DNA of 64,000 bases from Antitrichia curtipendula. Lineage: Eukaryota; Streptophyta; Bryopsida; Hypnales; Leucodontaceae. The position numbers and the translations under genes are program-made. Location of the stretch: NCBI GenBank assembly GCA_951230915.1, contig OX579636.1:35213567-35277566 (forward strand), in the 5' to 3' direction. Of the stretch, positions 45,484 through 57,900 are shown piece by piece. A model generated the notes under the pieces. It searched no databases. It was not told the DNA's origin and was given only the letters and a program-made list of their open reading frames with translations. Within the stretch, counting starts at the first letter, position 1. Every line of letters starts with the position of its first letter.

Positions 45484-46430
45484 TTAACCCTTAAAGTCCC
45501 AATGATTTTTTTCCATCAAAAATTCGAAATCCACTCAAAACTGCCATTTCTATAGCAAAGAGCAAAAACTTTAATTAAATTTTTTTTTAATATATCTAAC
45601 CCTAGGATCTTGTATTACACTAGTTTAAGAATGCATAGAAAAAATTTCAGTAACTTTGACTGCGTAGATTGCAAGACATTGAAATTAAAGTGAAGAAAAC
45701 AAGTATTTTTTACAGTCACCTTGATTGACTAGATTTTTTGGCTTTGAATCTTCTTAACTTAAAATTTTTGCACTACTGATTTTTATTTTCTAATTTTTTA
45801 TGTTGAAGAATTGAGTTGAGAATCTAACAAGATTCAACCAAAAAACACTTAATTTTTACTCAATAAAAAATTGTTAACTAGAAATAGGTTCAAAATTGAA
45901 GGGATAATTAACTGTTAATAGCTCTAAGATGGAATTGAAACACAATAATTCCAACAATCATATTGTTCTAGCAAAAAAACTTAACCATGTTTAACAAATT
46001 TTATTGAAAAATTATAAAAATAGCATTAAAAAATGAATTCTATAAGTTATTTCTTCGAAAAGATGCTTAGATTGCCCAAAAAACGAGATTGTCTATAATT
46101 TTCTCATCACTAGTCCAAATAGAATGAATTAGAGCTTCAGATCTAGACAAAAATATAATCTTTAAGAAAACATTTCATTTTTAAAATTCAATTTTCTTTT
46201 CTTTTTTGACTACCCTTGGAGTTGCATTTTGGACTCATGGTGCCATAACTTCTATTACTAGGCACCGATTGAAATAAGAATTATATTGATTTTCCAAAGT
46301 TGTTCTGATTTCCTATCTTCCAAAAAAAGTTTCAAAAAATCATGTCAAAATTAAGATTACATGAGTTTGAGCATGAGTCTACCCCAAATCCCAAGAGTTC
46401 CCACAGAGACTTTGGGACTTTAGGGGTTAA
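45484..46430. mobile_element. 947-bp TTAA-flanked inverted-repeat element
   Basis: It starts TTAACCCTTAAAGTCCCAA and ends in the inverse TTTGGGACTTTAGGGGTTAA. TTAA at both edges followed by CCC is the arrangement of piggyBac-type insertions, so a non-autonomous piggyBac-like element is my best guess. There is no open frame of note. The internal phrase 'agatgcttagattgccc' is shared with the element at 55872-56273. Confidence 0.6.
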
Positions 46431-46901
46431 ATGATTGCAACATTCAAAATTGTGTTGGCTACCATACATTTTAATTTGTACAAAATATTTTAAATAAATA
46501 TAAAAATTTCAATCTATTATAAGTTGAAGTTTACATCTACTGGTAATATAAATACAATGCATAACATGTTTAGCCATAAAAACATCCCATGAATCAACTA
46601 AATTTGTAATTATTAGAACTTTATTGGTAGTAAAACCAACTTGGACTAGTATTGTAGATTTTAATTTTTTTTGTGTGGATATTGAAATGCTAAAAGGATT
46701 ATTTATTTTAAAAAAAAATGGGACATTTGAATTAGTTTTATGTTCTTAAAAAACATTAATACTATTCACTATGAAAATTTTGAAATTACACTCAAATCCT
46801 TTCAAAATCCTTTTCAAAAGAATAATTTTGTCATGAAATACATTTAATATTAAATGGCTTTTCACTTAAATAAGTTTATAGAAGTGGTTTAGAATCATAA
46901 A

Positions 46902-47831
46902 TTAATCCCTAAAGGACCAAACACCGTTTTTTGACAACTTAACGATTTGGGGCAACTCACTATGACTAGAGTTTATATTTTTTTTCTTTGAAATTTTCAC
47001 ACAAGATGTGCCCAACGAGTAGCTTTAAGGCCCAACAATTTTCATAACTTTTGACCATGTGGTTAAAAAGTCATTGCTTGATATGTCATTTTCATTGGTC
47101 GGGTGGCAGCTCGAGCAGCTGAAAAAACTTCTTTAAAAAACACTTTCTTAAAATAAAAATTTGAAATTGGTTCTTTCGATTTATATATACGTGGGAAGCT
47201 TTGAACCATTCCATTTTGATTAATGAGATGAAAGTTATGAGGAGTTTTAGTTTGAGGGTAGTTTTAGAATCTTTACTCTGAGATAAACTTTGAAATCCTA
47301 TATTTAATTCAATTTTCAATATTTTTGAAAAAAAATAAAAACATTGGGTGTAGATTGTTTATAAAAACATTACAACCGTTGGGATTGGCATTTTTCAATT
47401 CCGTATTTAAATTCTTAACAATTTAGTGTTTTGAACATTCATTACCTCTTTCTACTTATTATTTTTTCCTGCATGTTTTACGATTCCAAATGATCTGAAA
47501 TTTTTCAAACATGTAGCCAACTTGTCTTGAAGAATGAATCCAAAGAGTAACCATTATTTTGGACATTTTTTCATACAAATGTGACCTTGTGAAGTGCAAC
47601 TTCCCAGATTTTTGCAGGGACAAACAAAGGGTTTTTGTCACTTCAAATCCTATTATCTTGCAATCCACATGATTGGTGAAAATTTCTGAAATTTTTTCCA
47701 CAAATTCTCAAATTAGTTTAATACAAAATCCTATGGTTACATTTTTTTTTGTAAAATTTGGTACTTGTATTAGAAATAGCAGTTTTGGAGCGGTTTTGGT
47801 GAAAACATGGTCTCTGACCTTTAAGGATTAA
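46902..47831. mobile_element. 930-bp TTAA-flanked inverted-repeat element
   Basis: The left edge TTAATCCCTAAAGGACC is matched in reverse by GACCTTTAAGGATTAA at the right edge. It is the same terminal pattern as the neighbour at 45484. It has no convincing coding sequence (80 codons at most). Confidence 0.5.
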
Positions 47832-48360
47832 CATGCTCATACAATTTGTGTCGTTTTAACAATACAAGTTCAAATGGATATTTTGGATAATAAACAGAGT
47901 ACTTCATGGCAATGTTTGGTACAAACAAATCTTCATTTGCACAAAGTAATACTTGAATCTTTTTAGTATTAACCTCCCTTCTAACTTAACCATGCATGTA
48001 ATAAAAAAACATGTCTTTTAATGGTCATAAATCTATGTCTTGTTCATTTTGCGGGAGGATTATTTCCCTTAATTTCTTCTAGCCAAATGAAATTTGCATA
48101 ATCGGTGATTGTAGATTTTTCATCCATCAATCAAGTATTACATCCATTTTTAACAGGTGTTTATGTCAAGCAATCTCCTTGTTGTTGGGAATACTAAAAA
48201 TAAATAGGCATTCCTTGTCGGGCTTCGCCCTTCTTGTCAGCTTGTTTATTTTCAGAATTCTCTCCACTTCGGTCATTGCCCTATCCATGAACTTTGTCCA
48301 CAATGACTAAAAATTAGTCATTGCAGATAAAGTTTTCAGTCATTGTGGACACGATTTTCT
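47832..48360. other. Intergenic with a nested inverted repeat
   Basis: TGTCCACAATGACT (48295-48308) is repeated exactly in reverse complement at 48338-48351. Between them lies a second dyad based on AATGACTAAAAATTAGTCATT-like sequence overlapping the left arm. No gene was seen. Confidence 0.5.
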
Positions 48361-49720
48361 ACTGGTCGAACAATTTCAAAAAGATTCGGGCATCAACCTG
48401 CTAAGCCGGGAGTTGGAAATGGCGGGTGGTACCAGCTATGATTGCAATAGCGATGGCGGATGTACAGTACAACTTCTAGAGCTGAGCGCGCACACACCGG
48501 GTCCGCGAGGGGTAGAGGTTAGCGGTGGTGAGCGGTGGTGCTTGCTTCGGGGAGGGGGATTCATGGAGTAGTGCTGGTACTCCTGCCCTTGGGGATGATG
48601 CAATGAACGCATGCAGCAGCAGCAGGACTGAGGAGGAGTTAGTAATTCATTAAATTAATTGTTGAGGAAGAATTGAAGGAGTAGTACTGCCAGCGGCTTT
48701 TTTGATGCCGCCAGATGACGGGGTGCAGCTGTCGGGACGATTAAGCGGTGGTGGGGCAAGACAACAGGCGCCACGGACTGGAGGGAGGAAGCCAATGGGT
48801 ACGCCCGGATCCCGTGATGAAGCGCGCGCGCACTGCTGCTGCAACCACCGCAGGGCGAAATTAACAGCGCCAGCCTGCTGCAAGGCCCTTGCCTGCATTG
48901 CTGCACTGTCTGTGCGTGAGGGAGGAGTGTTTTCATACACTTCACAGAGGATTGATTTGGTCCATGTAACTTAGTGATCATATGTTTTGTTCCGTGTAGT
49001 TATAGTATTTCTGTTAGTAATATTTATTGTCACCTTCCACCGCTGCCCTGAGAGCATGGAGGACGTGGTGGTGGACATACAGAGGACCGTCTACTGTAGA
49101 GTCGTAGCGTAAGTAGGAGTAACGGACGTGCAGCTGGTCCCGTCCAAAAATTTCACACAATTAACGGTCCGCTCAAATTGTAGGGAACGGAACGGCCAAC
49201 ATGCCGACCATGGGAGGAGCTCTTTGCTTGCGCTCCTTGTTGCGTGGATCTCTGTATGATTTTTTAATATTGGCCTGATCATTTCTCTTCTTTTACCTGC
49301 GACGTCATATCACCTTGCTTCAATTCGCTGCTTGCGGCGCGCGGTGGCTGAACCACTGCTTGCGTTGCCACGATCTTGTGCATACGTGCTTGCTTTGTCT
49401 TGCCTTGGGGAGGGCCCCTCCATTCTGAGCGGGAGGATTTATAGTATGCTAAGGGCGTTTTCTATCTCAATCATCTGTTCAGCTGCCAGGCGCAGCACTT
49501 GCATGAAGGCTTAGTATATTTCACCAGGTCTGTTTGAGATGACTTCGTGATAGATTACGGTTTAGGAGGTTTTGGTGTTGTTGAATTCGAAAGCAATGGA
49601 GCAATTTAAATATTTTTGAGCTTAAATGATCATTGGCATGCATAACGTTGAAGTCGAGAAGCTTAGAAAATAATGTATGTCGCTGATGTGTGGCTTCGGG
49701 ACAGGCACGAAGCAGTAAAC
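48361..49720 (+). promoter_or_regulatory. GC-rich upstream region of the NPF gene
   Basis: GC content and CpG density rise sharply here compared with the AT-rich DNA to the left. There are overlapping open frames on both strands (48650-48981), as expected by chance in GC-rich DNA, and none has a motif. The region probably holds the promoter and 5' leader. A possible upstream start codon in frame with the gene lies at 49673. Confidence 0.45.
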
Positions 49721-52700
49721 ATGGCACCGGTAGAGCAAACAAGTGATGAGCTGCCGATGTTGAAGGAGCTTGTCGTAGTGTATGCTACGGAAAGTTCAGA
49801 TAGCAGAGATCTGCAAGTGAAAGACGATATTGCCGACGACATCACTGTAACCGACGGAGCTGTGGATGTCCGTGGACGTCCGTCGATCAAGTCCAGAACA
49901 GGAAATTGGAAGGCGTGTTGGCCAATATTCGGTTGGTTCACCTTAACTCTAACTAGGCAGTTCATAATTGTTTCAGAAAACTGACCAGTGGTCGAATGAT
50001 AACACCTGCATGTTGAGGAGTATCCTATTTGATTCATGACACATTACATGTTACAACTACTGGCAGTTGCAGAATTTGCTATTTTTTATACACGACACTT
50101 TCACCATCTTCGGGTGAATCTGCAGGCTGAACACAAGTTCTCAAGGACGTAACAAACTGATGAGTCACAGACTACAATTGGGAGCCTAATCTCTCACTCC
50201 CTGAATCGTGTCTCACTCGAGCGGGAATAGATTTCACTAAAGCTAAAATTGTGGTTATAATGAGAAACTTTAGCCATCTAATGATGCAACTCTATATGTA
50301 AATATCTGCAGGATGTGAGGTGTGTGAGAGAATTGCCTTCTATGCAATCTCATCCAATTTAGTTATCTACCTCAAACAAGTCCTACATGAGGACATATCG
50401 GTTGCCGCCAGGAATGTCAACAATTGGTCTGGGACTACTTTCATGACTCCACTTATTGGAGCCTTCATTGCGGATGCTTATCTTGGTCGATACTTGACGC
50501 TTGGGACATTCTTGTGCGGATATTTCCTGGTAAGCGTGATGATCAATCCGGGCACACAATTACTAGACGCACTTCCGGAATAATCCTGTCCTTATAGTAA
50601 TGAAAGATGATCCGCAGTATATGTAGCAAAGTAGGGTGAATTACCGGTCAGTATCAGTGCTTGAACTAGTGCCTCGGTACTTCAATTGTCACGTCTTTTG
50701 TACTAGTCAAAGTCCAACGAAATCGAAACGAATGGTCTGTGGTAGGTCAATCTATGGTTAATAGCTTACGTAATTTTCGAAAATCTTGATTCTACTTGGT
50801 AAGTATAATAGAGGTATTACAGCTGAATATACTTACCTGGGGATGACTGCTTGCAGGCTTTGACCTTTGTCACAATGTCAGTAACAGTACCAGCATTGAA
50901 ACCTCCAGATTGTAAGGGAGTAGGATCAGGGCCAACTAAATTTTGTCCACCAGCGAAGAAATCACAAATCGGATTTTTCTACTTTGCTCTCTACCTGATG
51001 GCCATGGGTGCCGGAGGGATCAAGTCTTGTGTGACAGCGCTCGCAGGTGACCAGTTTGATATCTCTGATCCAGTTGAAGCAAAACGCAAAATGTCATTTC
51101 CGAATTGGTGGTTTGTGAGCATCAGTTTTGGGACAATGCTCTCAGTTAGCCTCCTAGTTTACACGCAAGACACCATTGGTTGGTCCTGGGGGTACGGTAT
51201 CCCTACAGGCATCGCCGGCTTGGCGACTCTGTTTTATTTCATCTGCACGCCTGTATATAGAACTCACCATATCCGCGGAGGAAGTCCGTTCACGCGAGTT
51301 GCTCAAGTCCTTGTATCAGCTGCCCGTAATTGGAGGGTCTCTGTACCCTCGAATCCGGAGCTGCTCTATGAACTCGACGACAAAGAAGCTTTAACACAGG
51401 CCCCTGGCAAATTGCTCCCGCATACTCTAGGCCTTCAGTAAGTTTTTACCACAATCTGCTCCCGAAGTTGCACACTACTGAACTAAGTACGTACATATGA
51501 AATTGAGTATGTCTCAGGTATAGTATCTCTCACGAAATGTTTTCGAAGGCTTCCGTCCGACAAGCATCATGATAAAGGCTTTTTGAAGATATTTTACTTA
51601 AGAATCTCCTACCAGCGTCAAAGCGTTACTTAGGAACCTAATATATTTATATGTATTTCTTGATTCTTGAGGCTATGGCGCTGTTTCATCATGGAGACAA
51701 TGTATTGCCTAGGTAATAATGATATTTGTATAAGTCATTATGAAAGTGTTGATTTTTAGGTCCGCTTCTAGGACTGTCCGAAGAAGGTACGAAAATTCTG
51801 TCCGCCAAGTGCAATGGATCAAAAACCAAAAAATCGTTGTGGAAGATACACCGGCATCAATAACAACCGAAACTTTGCTGTCAACGATTAACGCTAGACT
51901 GGACATTGTTCAACTGATATCCTGATCATGCACTTCCTTTTACCTGGATCGTGTTTTGCAGATTTTTTGACAAAGCTGCTACACCAGTTATGGAGCCTGA
52001 ACGAGTATTTAGAATAGAAGAAGTGATGAAGCCTGATCATTGGAGGCTATGCACAGTGACACAAGTTGAGGAGGTCAAACTGTTGATTCGAATGCTTCCT
52101 ATCTGGATGACCAACCTAATGTTTTCCGCCGTGTTTGCCCAAGTAGGCACTCTGTTTCTGAACCAGGGTACCACGCTGAACAGGCACATGGGACCCAACT
52201 TCGAAATTCCAGCAGCGTCAATGCCCCTCTTCGTCACACTTACGATCTGTGTATTCTTACCACTGTACGATAAATTTTTTGTACCTGCCGTCCAACGAAT
52301 TACGGGAGATCAACGTGGCTTGACAATGTTACAGAGAATTGGTGTTGGACAAGTCATATCCACACTCTCTATCACTGTCGCTGCTTTTGTGGAAATGCGC
52401 CGATTGCGCCTTGCGCATTCTCTCAGCACAGAGCAAAGAAATCCTCTTCCAATGTCCATTTTCTGGCTTCTGCCGCAGTACATGCTGACGGGGATCTGCG
52501 AAGTGTTCCTCTCAGTCGGCCAAATGGAGTTTTTCTTGGACCAGGCTCCGGAATCAATGCGCAGCCTGGGGAATGCGTTATACCTGAGTACAGTGGCAGT
52601 GGGAAGCTTTCTTAGTAGTCTTTTGGTTTCCATCGTTACGAACATCACTTATGATTCAAACGGTGGCTGGATTGGGAATAACTTGAACGAAAGTCACATG

Positions 52701-52922
52701 GACTATTTCTACTGGCTTCTTTCCGGTTTGAGCCTCCTCAATCTCGTCGTCTATATATTTTTTGCTCAGCGATATACGTACAAAGGCAGCACCAAATCCG
52801 ATGTCAGCAGGAGGTCACCTGAATCACCGAGTTCCGACTCAAGCGGTGCAATTCAGCCAAATTGCCTGACGATTTCTAATGCAGTTGCACCGCTGCGATA
52901 CAAAGAGCTCATTGAGATGTGA
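49721..52922 (+). CDS. NPF/NRT1-PTR family transporter (four exons)
   Basis: Exons 49721-49931, 50312-50529, 50857-51437 and 51962-52922 join in phases 1, 0 and 2, giving 656 residues; family members are usually about 570-650. The product is a 12-helix major facilitator that couples proton uptake to import of nitrate, peptides or hormones at a membrane; the substrate cannot be told from sequence. Seen here: the proton-coupling ExxER motif at residues 73-77 (EVCER), then ERIAFYAISSNLVIYL, GTTFMTPLIGAFIADAYLGR, the MAMGAGGIKSCVTALAGDQF block, the central CTVTQVEEVK segment and a hydrophobic C-terminal half. The start at 49721 is chosen over the in-frame ATG at 49673 as a conservative guess. The gene looks intact and is the only ordinary host gene I am confident of here. 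Confidence 0.93.
51438..51961 (+). other. Third NPF intron, with a possible alternative terminal exon
   Basis: The intron runs GTAAGT to TTTTGCAG. Inside, an acceptor (GATTTTTAG|G at 51759/51760) would continue the frame for about 54 codons to a TGA at 51923-51925 without a good donor. If used, it would truncate the transporter after the N-terminal half. The main model skips it, because exon 3 joins exon 4 in frame to the expected FDKAA segment. Confidence 0.35.
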
Positions 52923-53964
52923 CGTCAATGATATCAGTAATGCTTCCATGAGTAGGTATGTCGAGGCTCCATTAAATTCTGATGCTAGCTCATTTTTCCG
53001 AGCTGCAAGTATTTGCAAGAGTTGATTCAATTTGTGTGCTAGTAAAATTAGGGCCAGTGTTTGTCCTTCAAAATGTAATTTCCTAGACTTTTCAGGACTG
53101 GATACTTTATTATCAAGGTCCTGATAAAACTCCTAGATTGTGGGGTTGACGAGTTGAGATAATCAGATGTAGAAGGCTATTATTGGCGTCTCCCTAGCCT
53201 GGTGTAGAGTTCATCAATAAGCATTCGAAATGTCGTAATTATTTGATTCATACAGTCAGTTTACTTGGGAGATTTCTGTTCCCATACTATGCTTATGCAA
53301 CAACGCTTGAGCATATCGCCTTTACTCTAATGCAATTCTAAAAATTTGTGGTGACCGTCGCCAACATGATTTTCTTTTCTCATGCCACAGCGTAATTGAT
53401 TTCGTCAATGTGCTCGAATTTTGATTGATTCTGATGAATTTTGTATTGTTCATTATATTGGACAAGCAAATCATTTTGGTTGGATGAATTGCCAAAGAAT
53501 CATGAATTATGAAGCTCACACTTTTCACTTGATTGCTCTGTGAACAGATTTAGGACGGACTAACGTGAATGAATGACAAAGCTATTAGGTACAGCCCGTC
53601 AGACACAAAAGCGTGCTTGGCACTCGCTTCTCACCCGCCTGTACAGTACTTGAGCGATGCCGATCATCAGGCTGCTGTGTCTGCACAGAGGAGCGGGAAT
53701 GACATTCTCACATTCAGTGTTTTCTGAGATTGCGCGTTGTGCTGTGGAGCATCATAGAAATTGGAATACTCTATTCTTACATTACTGAAAATTTCTATGA
53801 TTACTTCGGTTAGACATGTCTTTAAACGTGAGTAATACGGACACCACACACACATAACAGGTTCGTCCCTTTGAAGACAAAGATCATGAATTTCTTCTGT
53901 GTCCACATCAACTATGCGAAGTGCCCAGTGCCCAACCAATCAAATATTCACAGGTGTCACTTGC
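52923..53964. other. 3' region of the NPF gene and intergenic DNA
   Basis: It should contain the NPF 3' untranslated region. Short open frames of 60-90 codons carry no motifs. Nothing else was recognised. Confidence 0.45.
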
Positions 53965-54251
53965 TTAACCCCTAAAGGACCATAAGGCCACCACATGGCT
54001 TTTACAACTACATTTGTAGAAAATTTGAAATGTGAACCTCACTACTTTAACCCTTCAAGGTATCTATCCTTTTTCGAATTTTGGCACATTTTTGCTTATA
54101 TCTTTGTACATAAATGTCATTTATAGCAATTTCATGAAATTGGTCATGGAGGAAGGTTGTCTTTTCAACATTTAAGTATTACATTGGATGAATGAGAAGT
54201 TAGTTCGTTCATCACTTAGAATATGAATGTTGGAACGCTTAAAGGGTTTAA
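53965..54251. mobile_element. Possible short TTAA-flanked inverted-repeat element
   Basis: It starts TTAACCCCTAAAGGACC and ends with CTTAAAGGGTTTAA, a weaker match to the family seen at 45484 and 46902. A second TTAACCC word at 54047 makes the boundaries uncertain. Confidence 0.35.
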
Positions 54252-55871
54252 CAGTTCATGAGCAATCTAGTAATGGGTCTCTCAGAATTGTATAATAGTT
54301 ATTTTCTAAAGAACATAATATTTAAGCTTATACACATACCATAAAAATCCAAAGAATTTTACATGGAAGATGACGGATATTGCATTGTAGTCTAAAAATG
54401 TACTCCAAGTATTTGAGTGGAGTATTTGTGGAGACTCAACTTGCATTATTTTTACCTTGAAGTGGGCAATGTGGTTGGTCAACATTATTCATGAATGGTG
54501 CACAAATTGATCCGACTAAGTTATGTGAAGAGGCTTTTGAAGGAGCCCTGATTTAACTTAGCCTTGACTTAACTTGATAGATTCATCAATTAAATCATAA
54601 CATCAATGGAGCTCGTTTCATGACATGTGACACTCTCTCAGTGGATGCAAAGAAACACGTTCTTTTGCATAAAGTGGGGTTGCCTTAATATTATGAGGCC
54701 CTTGATTTGATCCTTGATTAAGCATAGTTGATCTAGATCCAACCATTTGACATTGAGATTATGTCTAGTAATGCAAAAGAATAGCTTCATTCTCAAAAAT
54801 AGCATTCCTCACCTCTCCTAAGTCTCAATATGTTATTTATTATGATGAGTTTGTTTTTCTGCATTATCTAGTCCTTCACATAAAAATCAAGTATTAATAA
54901 GTATTGTTGGATAATTGCACACAATTGCCTAGGTATCAAGTAAAACAAATATTCATCATGCACATTAAGTGCATAAAATGGTTGATTTACACTAATATTG
55001 CATAAAAAGATTTGTTCTTCAACCTAAATTAGCACTAAAGAATTCAACCTATATTGTAACAGCTAATTCATAACCTTCATCAAAATTTCAATACAACTTT
55101 TACCTTACAATTTTTGGAGAACTGCATTTTTTTAAATTAAAAAAAAAATTTAATCTCTCAAAATTTTCTAAAGTTCTGACCATTAAAGTTAGTGAAATAC
55201 AAATTAAAGATTAATTTTTAAATGAAAAATCACATGAAAATAAAAAAATATAATGTTTGTAATTGTAAAGTCCTATATCAATAATATTGAAACTTATCTT
55301 AATCACTATCAATGTTTTTTCTGAAATTTCAGTACGCATAAATAATGCACAATAGTAGAATTTTATTTAATGCAATCTTCCTTGTCTAGACCATGTAAGA
55401 ATTTTTCCATATAAATTTATAACTATACAACTTTCACTATTTAAAGCCCCAAAAAATAATTCCAAAAAATATGTAGTGAAATAATTAGAGATCTCCATAA
55501 CTTTAGATGCATGCTTCTCAATTTTGACCTTGTAAGTGGATGTTTGTTGTATAATTTTTTGTAGAGCATTGTATGTTCTAATTTCTAAATGACTATGAAC
55601 TTCAAAAATCATTAAAATTTTGTAGGACACCAAAACATGTACTTAGCTTCTATAAACCAAGTTCTATTGCTATACAATCAAACTTTATTTTTGAGGTCAA
55701 TTTAGCCTTTTAAATTATATTTGTGTTTCAATGTAATAATTTTTTATTTGAAAATATGTGTTATCTATCAATGTAAAAAAACTCTATTAGTATTGTAATA
55801 AATTACAATTGGTATAATTTTCAAACTAATATTAAACAATAATAAATTAATAAGATTGAAATAATATCTAA
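54252..55871. other. AT-rich intergenic DNA, no gene seen
   Basis: Long A/T-rich runs and short open frames (88 codons at most, minus strand, 55367-55633) without motifs. Confidence 0.45.
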
Positions 55872-56273
55872 TTAATCTCTAAAGTCTTGAGGCCTTTATT
55901 CTATTAAAAAAAAACTAAAAATTGCCACTTTTGTTGCATTTACTCAAGAAAATAGAATTTTTTTTGAAACTATCCATAGGACCTTGTACATTACTTATCT
56001 TAGATCATGTGGTAAGACTTTCATCGATTTTAATTGTATAAATTGGAAGATTTTAGCATTCATAGTTGAATAAGAAGATGCTTAGATTGCCCCCAAACCA
56101 AGGTTGTCCATAATTTTTTCATTGACTGTCCAAAAATTACATTCACCAAGAGTTAATGTATTTTCTTAGCTTGAAAAAAGTTTCAAAAAATCACAATGAA
56201 TATGGAGACCGTATGAACCCTATCCAAAGTCTCCTTTTGGTCTTTGTAGAGCCAATGGGACTTCAAGGATTAA
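55872..56273. mobile_element. 402-bp TTAA-flanked inverted-repeat element
   Basis: Edges TTAATCTCTAAAGTC and GACTTCAAGGATTAA are related in inverse orientation with mismatches. The interior shares 'agatgcttagattgcccc' and 'aaaaaagtttcaaaaaatca' with the element at 45484-46430, so this is a shorter family member. Confidence 0.5.
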
Positions 56274-57900
56274 TTTAAATTTCTCCAAGAAATAAAAGTA
56301 GACATGAAAAATATTCCAAGAATTTTTCGAGTAATTATTTTTTTTAATATTCAAAACAACCTTGGTGACGACCTTCAAATCTGAGTATTACTATTAAGCA
56401 AAATTTAGCCTTCATATAATTAAATGATAAATTTTGATCATTTTCATGTACAAATTAACATTTTTTCTATAGAAGTTGATTTTTTAAGAAGTTTTGGTGG
56501 AATAAAAAAATTATTGTGGTTTTCTAAAGTATAATCTCTACATAAAATTATATCAATCTAAGTTTAAACCCAAATCAAAAATGAATATTTTGAAAGTTAT
56601 AATCAAATTATTTGACAAAGGTGCATCTATTTTTGGGATGCAGCAACTTTTAGGGGGATAAAGTGTTCTTGGAATATGAACAATTATATACAATTAAGTG
56701 ATTAAGACATTTGTATAATCTTAGTGGAATATATATTTAAACAATGAATGATTAAGATATTTCATATTGTCCTATCTCAAATATCATGGGCTCTAAAGGA
56801 CTAACCATAGAAGAACAAAGCCTTTTCACAAAAGTAGTCCCAAATGATCAAAACCTTGAATGAATAGGTATTGTACATTCTTAGTTCCTACTTCCTTTGT
56901 CCCAAAATGATCTTTATGTTGAATAAAATATTTTAAATTAAGGCTAAAAATGACATTCTTAAAACTTGTTCCATGTTGTAAGTAGAATTCAATGCACTCC
57001 TAACATCCTAAAAACTTTGAGCTTCAGAGCCCTTTTCAAAGCGTATAGTTTTGGAGTATCGAACAATGGAATTTTGGGGGCATCTTGAAGAAGCACTAGT
57101 AGGCATTTGATTGTTAAGTGCAAGGTCATCATTTTTTGGAGAGTTAGTATGGGCCCAAGACCATGTGTGGACCTCTGTCCTACCTCCTTGAGCTTCATCT
57201 CCTTCAATCAGGCAACAATCAAAGAGATGCAAAAAATAGGAACAAACAATGTTGATTGATTCTTTCAATCATTTCATTTGTTTTTCAATTGATGATTGCA
57301 TTTTGATGGAAGGGGATCTACTGATCATAGTTGTTTTGTTGGTGACATATAACAATTGAAAGTCAAATCTGATCATGCAAGAAAACAACGTCCAAATTGA
57401 CATGTCTATATTGATTAACTATTTCTGGATTGATAGATATGTCTAAATTGACATGTCCGAATTGACTGAAAATGTCCAAATTGACATTGTTCTCTTGTAG
57501 TGTGCACCAATTCACAACGTCACAAAGTGCAACGGGAAGATTATTTTAGGATGGAAGAAATATAGTTTCCTTGAAAGTTGTCATCTGGTACAAAAATTAT
57601 ATGACAATAACATCTAGACAAGGAGTTGATTGTAAGGTGGGTTCACCCAAAATTGCACCATATCTAAAACCGCCATATTCACTATGTACATTTCCAAAAT
57701 CATTACATACCTAAGTTGAAGAACAATTATAGAACATCTACCAAAAAAACTTTGACCCGTCATAACTTTTGCATATGGTATCTAAATGTTTCATTCTTTC
57801 ATGCATTGAAACCTTCTTTCATTTGACAATAAGAAAACATGAAAATTTGACAAGTCTAATAATAGTAGTTGAAAAAGTGGCCCTTTGGGTGTCCCTACTT
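56274..57900. other. AT-rich intergenic DNA, no gene seen
   Basis: Contains phrases such as 'tccaaattgacatgtc' repeated in slightly altered form around 57390-57485. Two overlapping minus-strand open frames (56989-57268) have no recognisable motif. Confidence 0.4.

Noticed and set aside
48650..48981. Overlapping 90-108-codon frames on both strands upstream of the NPF gene
   Set aside because: GC-rich DNA gives chance frames on both strands. There is no motif, and their positions suit a promoter and leader.
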